Source of the DNA: Pomphorhynchus laevis
Lineage: Eukaryota; Acanthocephala; Palaeacanthocephala; Echinorhynchida; Pomphorhynchidae
Assembly: GCA_012934845.2 (NCBI GenBank)
Contig: WNNJ02002915.1
Location: 1 to 64,000 of the forward strand
Direction: 5' to 3'
DNA: 64,000 nt
Shown here: positions 58,236-64,000 of the stretch, in pieces
Position numbering within the stretch: the stretch's first letter is position 1
Layout: every line of letters starts with the position of its first letter
Position numbers and translations under genes: made by a program
Notes under the pieces: generated by a model
Databases searched by the model: none
The model's input: only the letters and a program-made list of their open reading frames with translations
What the model was told of the DNA's origin: nothing

Positions 58236-61200
58236 ATGTCAGCTATTGACAAATCTGAAAAGAATTTTGTAAAAAGCAATGAAATAAATCAAAACTACAG
58301 GATGTTTATTGGATGCCTATCATTGGAATTTGAGAACTGTGAGCTAAAAGAGTATATGTGTCACAAGCTCAGAGAGCACAACGCCCACAAATTCGCCGAT
58401 GTGCATATGATTATCGGTTTGTGGTGGAAAGAAACTCTTCTTTGCAAAGAGGTACGCACATCTTATAAAAGGTTCGAAAATAATATTTGCTGGGATGAAT
58501 GGATTGAATTTCAAATTAGCTACAAGGATATACCTCTAGATTCCATAATTACATTTGATTTATACAATCCATGTTCAGTAGAATCATCGATTGGCGCTGA
58601 TAATGATCACTCAAAAGACTGCTGTAAGCACGTTGCTGGTTGTTCAGTCCCGCTATGGGATAAATACAGTTGTATTCGTCAAGGAGAATGTTGTTTAAAG
58701 TTGTGGTTAGACAAGCACTCGGATACACAGCTGAAGTCGTCATCACCTGGTTTACCGTTTGAATATTCGTCACAAAGTCAACCATTTGCGAAGACGGACA
58801 ATGTTCAAGAGAATCAGCATATTAGACTTATTACAAAGCATTCATCAATTGTGAATGATCATCATAAATTGGCGGAACTAGAATTAATTCAAAGGAATGA
58901 CATATCAGCGGTAGATACATCTAATACACTTAAATGGCTAAATAGTCTATCATTAGTAAAGCTTAGTATGAAAGTAACAGAGCAGCGAAAGCAAATGAAC
59001 TCATTATTTCTTAATATAAAATTTCCGAATGTGCGTGTTATCAACAGCGATAATGATAAAGAAGTTAATTCCATACAAATGCATTTTTTTGAACTAGGTA
59101 GTGGAGCGAAACCTTTAAATCCACCAAAGGAAGAATTCTACCCTTGCCCTGACGGTGAACTCGGTAAAGACAATATATTCGAGCAGATGCATTTACGATT
59201 AGCTAGAAGTAACAGATCTGGCAATAAGGATACACGACCAAACCTAAGCGACCGAGAAAAATTATTTGAAATTATAAAATATCCTCAATTATCTTCTTTG
59301 CATTCAGATGAATTGGATTTGGTATGGAATTATCGATATTTTATTTCGGCATACCCGAGAGCTCTCCCGAAATTTCTGCTATCAGTTCATTGGTCAAATC
59401 CAGAAGAAGTAAGTCAGGCAACTGAACTACTAAATGCTTGGACTAAAATAGATATCGATGAAGTTATTCTTTTGCTTGGTTCGGAATACTCACACGATAG
59501 TGTACGATCTTTTGCCATCAATTGTCTACCACAACTAATTCAGGTTTTACGCTATGAAAATAAGGTCAAATTAAAAAGAGAAACAAACGACAATCGTTCA
59601 CTTTCAAATACAAAATCACCTGCAAACCGCAAAACATCAAAGAAAGTTGTACTTTCGGAGTTAGCCAAATTTCTTATTGAGAAATCATGTTCTGATCTTA
59701 AGATTGCGACCGGCTTCTATTGGTACTGTAAGGTTGAATTTGAATGGATGTGCCGGATCGATCGAAATAGTCCATTTATACTTTCTTATCAATGTATATT
59801 TTCTGAATTATTTTCGCAGCTCCGCAATCATAGCGAAAAAAGTCGAAAAATATACCGTCAACTGTCACAACAGCGTAAGCTAATCGAGAAGCTTATAGAG
59901 CTATCATTAATACTGAAAAAGCATCATGGCAGTAATGCGAACCGCCAGGAAAAGCTGTTTAGCATATTAAGTCAGGAAGAAAATATTCTTAATTACAACT
60001 TTGTTAAATTTCCCGAACCATTTCCTTCACTGATAGACCCTAATGTTATCATTACTGGTATATACGCCGATAAGTGTAAGGTTTACCAAAGCCCTCAGCT
60101 TCCATGTAAAATTGTTTTTCGTAAATTTTTTGACGATAAACGTAAGGACTTTCACACTGTGATATTCAAAAACGGCGATGATCTTCGTCAAGATCAACTT
60201 GTGATGCAGTTAGTTGACGGGAGATCATTTCAGGTGAGGGTTGGCAATAGCATGTCTTCTACTAGGTTAGTTAAATCCGGAGTTCCGCAAGGTACAGTCC
60301 TTGGTCCCTTGCGTTTTATTATATTTCTCAATGATCTTCTGTTACGCATAAACAGTCCCTGCCTGGCATTCGCAGACGATGTGAAAGTGTGGTGCGATAG
60401 CATCTTAGATCCTGATGGCCGGCATCTACAACATGATCTCCAGACAATCTACGACTGGAGCAGTGCTACCGGTATGACCATAAATGTAGATAAGTGCGTT
60501 CATATGAAACTCGGCAAATGTAAATCTGATCATGAATTCTATTTAGGATGTTATAAGCTTCACAACATTTCTGTTCATAGAGACCTAGGGATTATTTTGA
60601 ATAACGACCTTAAAACACGACCGAATACCGATTATATCTACGGTAAAGCCATGAAGGCCTTGTATTGTATTAAGAACACAAAATTATTTAAGCATCTCTA
60701 CTGTGCGTTAGTCCTTCCGCATGTGGAATACTGCATCGCATCAACTTTTCCATCCACCAAGGCTGAGATGAAAAAGACCGAGTCGATTTTACGTAGAGGA
60801 ACCAAACTTTGCATTACATCTCTTTATTCTTACAATGAGCGCCTAGCTTGCTTAAAAATGCCTTCAACGGCCCAGAGATCTTGTAGCGATCTTTAGATCT
60901 TGTAGCGATGTGGCATTTGGTTCGTGGAAAAGAGGGGTTCCCATCCAATTCGATAAAATTGAGAAATTCGCGTCGCAGAGGTCACTCCCTTACGTTATTT
61001 AAATTCCCCCATGGCAAAATAAGGAGTGTGAGTAGGCTTTCCCACCGCGCATTGAATGTTTGGAATTCGCTGCCTGAAGACGTCGTCAATGCTACTAGCA
61101 ATAGACACTTCAAGATGCTGCTGAAGTGGATTGTGAACTCTAATTTGGATTCGTGGATGTATTTTAATTGATATTTTAAAATGTAATTTGTGAACAGTTG

Positions 61201-61954
61201 AAACAGCCATTTGCGGCTAGTAACTTGAACACTATAATAATCATAATTAATCTAATGGATAAGATAATGAAACAAGATCAGTTAGATCTGCAATTGACAC
61301 CCTATGAGGTCTTAGCAACAGGCTACAACGTTGGACTTGTCGAATATGTCGAATCTATGACTCTACGAACGATAAAACAAACACCAAACTATTCGCAATT
61401 ACTTCCTTTCGATAAATAGTAAGCATAACGTTGACAAACACCTGCAAATAAAAATCGACGCGGATTTACTGGATTCTTATGTGAGGAGCTGTGCTGGATA
61501 CTGTGTTATTACTTATCTTCTTGGTGTTGGTGATAGACATTTAGACAATTTAATGTTAAGGCCAACCGGACAAATCTTTCACATCGATTTTAGTTTTATC
61601 TTTGGCCGTGATCCGAAGCCGCTTCCACCTGCCGTTAAAGTGAATAAAGACATGATCATCGCTATGGAAGAGAAGGTGACAGACTTCAGAAAACATTGCT
61701 TCACAGCATTTTTACACCTCCGTCGGCATGCAAATGTAATTTTTGATTTGTTATCGGTAATGTTAGACGCTAGTATTGCAGATATATCAAGTGAACCTCA
61801 CAGAGTTGTTACCAAAGTATACGAAAAATTTCATTTTCATTTAGACGACGAATCTGCTGTATCCTATCTCCAACGAACAATAGATCAGTCCATAAGTGCT
61901 CTTGTACCACAACTAATGGATATCCTACACGGCTTTGCAACTTCCGTGAGGTAG
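58236..61954 (+). pseudogene. Vps34 (PIK3C3) second copy, broken by a LINE
   Basis: Near-identical to the gene at 28875-31598. It reads normally from MSAIDKSEKNF to GDDLRQDQLVMQL, then enters a LINE at about 60215. The rest of the kinase domain resumes at about 61243 and runs to the same stop at 61954 (GVGDRHLDN and HIDFS are preserved). Further damage: a 36-bp in-frame deletion in the helical domain near 59527, with CTA at both edges, and a 2-bp loss near 61382 that shifts frame. The LINE's RT happens to follow in the Vps34 frame, so a chimeric 886-codon frame exists (58236-60896: C2, helical domain, start of kinase, then RT). It lacks the kinase active site. Confidence 0.93.
60215..61242 (+). 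mobile_element. CR1/L2-like LINE, 5' truncated, inserted in Vps34 copy
   Basis: Begins inside the RT with VKSGVPQGTVLGPLRF, then CLAFADDVKVW (catalytic ADD), LHNISVHRDLGIILNNDLK, ALVLPHVEYC and RRGTKLCI. It continues with RLSHRALNVWNSLPEDVV in 60908-61171 and a 3' tail TGAACAGTTGAAACAGCCAT and ACTATAATAATCATAATTAA. It is absent from the left arm, hence younger than the duplication. The two frames are separated by one break. The target was about GCAGTTAATTAATC; target-site duplication not resolved. Confidence 0.88.
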
Positions 61955-62536
61955 TGATGCTGAATCAAATGGTCTTGACATGGAATTTTTAAATGTACAT
62001 GTTTAGTGTAAATATAAAGACTAATGTTTTCATCAAGAAAAAACTGCTTTAATGCAGTTTTAAAACGTATATTTACTGAAAATTGTACAGTTGCTTGAAA
62101 AGTAGTCGCTTTCGATCGCTTTGCCAAGAGTAGCATTTTCTTTTAGCATTTTTTTATTATTCATTTTCTCAAATTGGAATACCCTATGGAATAAATTGTA
62201 AAATTTTTAATTAAATATAAAATTAAAATAATTAAATTTCTTATCAAATTTTTAATTTTTCAAATAACAATTCATTATATTAGCTTAAAATACGTTATTT
62301 GATGAATTTTTATTTGTTTTAAATTAAATACGGTGGAAATCAACGGTAGGCTGTGTAAATTTCTTCCACATTTTAATGTATCGCTTTTAATTATACCATC
62401 ATTGATTTCACACACTACTTTATATAAATTGTGATTCCGATTTTGACTGAACATTACGAGCCATGTTTAATAAAAGAATGTTGACTGTACTTTATTTTAA
62501 TCCGCTATGAACTGATGATAGTTTTAATTAAGTCTA

Positions 62537-62850
62537 TTGTTAAGAATGCACCACCTATTGTGATCATCTTTCTAATCGGATTCTATGCAATAATTTCAGA
62601 TTTTAATTAAACAACAAAGATTTAGTTTATTTTTGATCGAAACTAGTTTATGCAAAAACGTTCAGTTGTAGAACACATTGAACTTTGTGATTGGCAATCG
62701 ACAAACTAGTATTCGTCAGTTGTAAAACTAACAAAACTAGTTTTGTCAGAAGACATCCAAAATCTTTGTTCCTTAAAAATTAAAATTTGAAATTATATAG
62801 AATCCGATTAGAAAATGGATCACAACAGGTGGTGCACATGCTAAATCATT
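62537..62850. mobile_element. Fold-back MITE, right copy
   Basis: Mirror of 27968-28283, with TIRs GCACCACCTATTGTGATCAT and the complement. Non-coding. Confidence 0.7.
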
Positions 62851-62854
62851 CTAT

Positions 62855-63323
62855 ATATAAAATATAATTTGTTGTTACACCTGCCCTGAAACACCAAATG
62901 GTGTGCTGATAAATAAATCACTGTTTTCCTCATGAGGAGGCATAAACACCAGGCAGCATTCTATATATCCTCATCAAACAAAGAAATAGAACCGAATTAT
63001 TCTTGCAATATTCAAAGTCGTTACGTATGCCCAGTCATCCTATGAGTGACGACAAACTTCAACAACGGTATACGCGTTTCGCTCTAACGGAGCTCATCAG
63101 TACTGTGACTTTAATAATCATCCATATGGTCCTTAACACACGCTTAAACAGAGTTTAAAGCTCGAAAAGCAGAACTACCCATAATCTGAATCATCAGAGG
63201 GAATTTAGCCTAAACTCTGTGCATGGCAGTGCGTATTGCAGTTTAACCACTCATCAGGCACTAAATTCCTTCTAATAGAAATGCTGTTTAACGGGGACAC
63301 TTTAAAGTGTGCAAATATATAAA
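62855..63323 (-). repeat. Penelope-type terminal repeat with hammerhead, right copy (cut short)
   Basis: Mirror of the repeat at 27.5-27.97 kb. The hammerhead core is intact at 63066-63105 on the minus strand. The unit stops at AAATATATAAA, where the left copy continues, so the right one was truncated by the rearrangement. Confidence 0.65.
63066..63105 (-). ncRNA. Hammerhead ribozyme, minimal type I, right copy
   Basis: Same 40 bases as the left copy (CUGAUGA, GCUC/GAGC, GAA, ACGCGU, A). Not one base of the motif differs between arms. Confidence 0.78.
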
Positions 63324-63706
63324 GGTAATACTCTCGAACGAGCCTTGCGGATCACAAACTTGATCGATGCCAGAAATTAGCAAATGGTCTCGAACGTACA
63401 CTGCAACACCGCCCCCTCGCATACTGGACCTCCTGTCCCCTCGAATCGGATTCTATATAAAAGCAACTTGTAGAGCTTCGATACCATGTTGAGGTTAATG
63501 CGTATGATATATTCTGTGTTAGTGAGTCATGGCTACATGAACACATCTTGGATGCCACTGTAAATATTCCAGGTTATCGTCTACTTCGAGGGGACAGGAG
63601 GTCCAGTATGCGAGGGGGCGGTGTTGCAGTGTACGTTCGAGACCATTTGCTAATTTCTGGCATCGATCAAGTTTGTGATCCGCAAGGCTCGTTCGAGAGT
63701 ATTACC
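63324..63706. repeat. Perfect 120-bp inverted repeat with 143-bp spacer
   Basis: 63324-63443 is the exact reverse complement of 63587-63706, both LINE endonuclease sequence. It begins on the base after the end of the right duplication arm. The spacer opens with AATCGGATTCTATATA, 16 bases also found in the MITE region at 28011-28026. Confidence 0.93.
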
Positions 63707-64000
63707 TTTCATATTGGGTATGATCGTGTTGGTATCAGTCTCTGCGTTGTATATCGCTCACCTTCTATGATCACTGATTGTAATCTTCTGAAGTCAGTAT
63801 TGCGATCGATAAGTATCAGTTCTCATTTCCTTCTTCTAGGAGACTTCAACCTACCTAGATCAGATTGGCGGCAAACAATATTTGATGATGGCACCGTCGT
63901 AGAAAGAGAAATCTCCCACTTCCTCGCTGATGAACTCTTACTAGTACAACACATTCAAGAGCCCACACGATTTTCTTCCCATAATAATGATACTATACTT
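63465..64000 (+). mobile_element. CR1/L2-like LINE endonuclease, open to the window end
   Basis: An open frame to base 64000 encodes DIFCVSESWLHEHI, GDRRSSMRGGGVAVYVRDHL, CVVYRSPSMI and HFLLLGDFNLPRSDW, the EEP endonuclease start of ORF2. It has no stop over about 170 codons, so it may belong to a young element continuing right. Its first part is duplicated in inverted form at 63324-63443. Confidence 0.8.

Larger units (their letters stand above)
53973..63323. repeat. Right arm of the inverted duplication
   Basis: Inverted counterpart of 27500-35780. It differs by a LINE in the Vps34 copy (60215-61242), a ~90-bp LINE stub (57485-57575), a 36-bp deletion in Vps34 and scattered base changes. 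The outer end at 63323 (AAATATATAAA) is inside the Penelope-type repeat, whereas the left arm continues through that repeat. Confidence 0.9.

Noticed and set aside
58236-60896. Annotating the 886-codon frame as a genuine PI3K
   Set aside because: Its last ~220 codons are LINE reverse transcriptase and the kinase active site is displaced beyond 61.2 kb.

Overview
The window is from an animal nuclear genome: AT-rich, split genes with short GT-AG introns, and a very heavy load of non-LTR retrotransposons. Two host genes are clear: a TTC7-family gene (minus strand, 13 exons recovered with all reading phases matching) and an intronless Vps34-type phosphatidylinositol 3-kinase (PIK3C3). A calreticulin-derived copy lies at the left edge. 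The species cannot be named. The mix of CR1/L2-like, RTE/Rex3-like and Penelope-like elements with hammerhead-ribozyme repeats suggests a fast-evolving invertebrate.

Layout. 1-2.5 kb: calreticulin-like pseudogene beside a decayed LINE. 3.7-13.3 kb: TTC7-like gene; three introns carry repeats with hammerhead-like cores, all antisense to the gene. 13.9-20.3 kb: LINE scraps, a palindromic Penelope-type repeat, (TA)n tracts and three sequence-divergent families of ~360-bp repeat units. Every family carries the same hammerhead core with its strands in an unusual order. 20.5-27.5 kb: a LINE fragment that received a Ty3/gypsy LTR element (fossil), itself hit by an RTE-type LINE. 27.5-35.8 kb: left arm of a large inverted duplication (ribozyme repeat, MITE, Vps34, most of a CR1-like LINE). 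36-40 kb: the diverged 5' part of that LINE, a 20-bp tandem array, and a second LINE of a different family whose reverse-transcriptase active-site codons are expanded into a minisatellite. 40-41.6 kb: an inverted copy of one TTC7 exon and tandem repeats. 42-52.8 kb: nested LINEs (a CR1-like element inside a Rex3-like one), a Penelope-like fragment and more LINE pieces. 53-63.3 kb: the right arm of the inverted duplication. Here the second Vps34 copy is destroyed by a LINE in its kinase domain. 63.3-64 kb: a perfect 120-bp fold-back at the outer breakpoint, then a LINE endonuclease running off the window.

Two themes stand out. (1) Hammerhead-type RNA motifs recur in unrelated repeat classes. 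Those in the ~360-bp units have all conserved core bases and three compensated helices, but the three core strands occur in the order GAAA strand, CUGAUGA strand, cleavage strand, which no circular permutation of the known types I, II and III gives. (2) Inverted duplications and perfect fold-backs occur from about 15 bp to about 9 kb, suggesting template switching or break-induced copying seeded by repeats.
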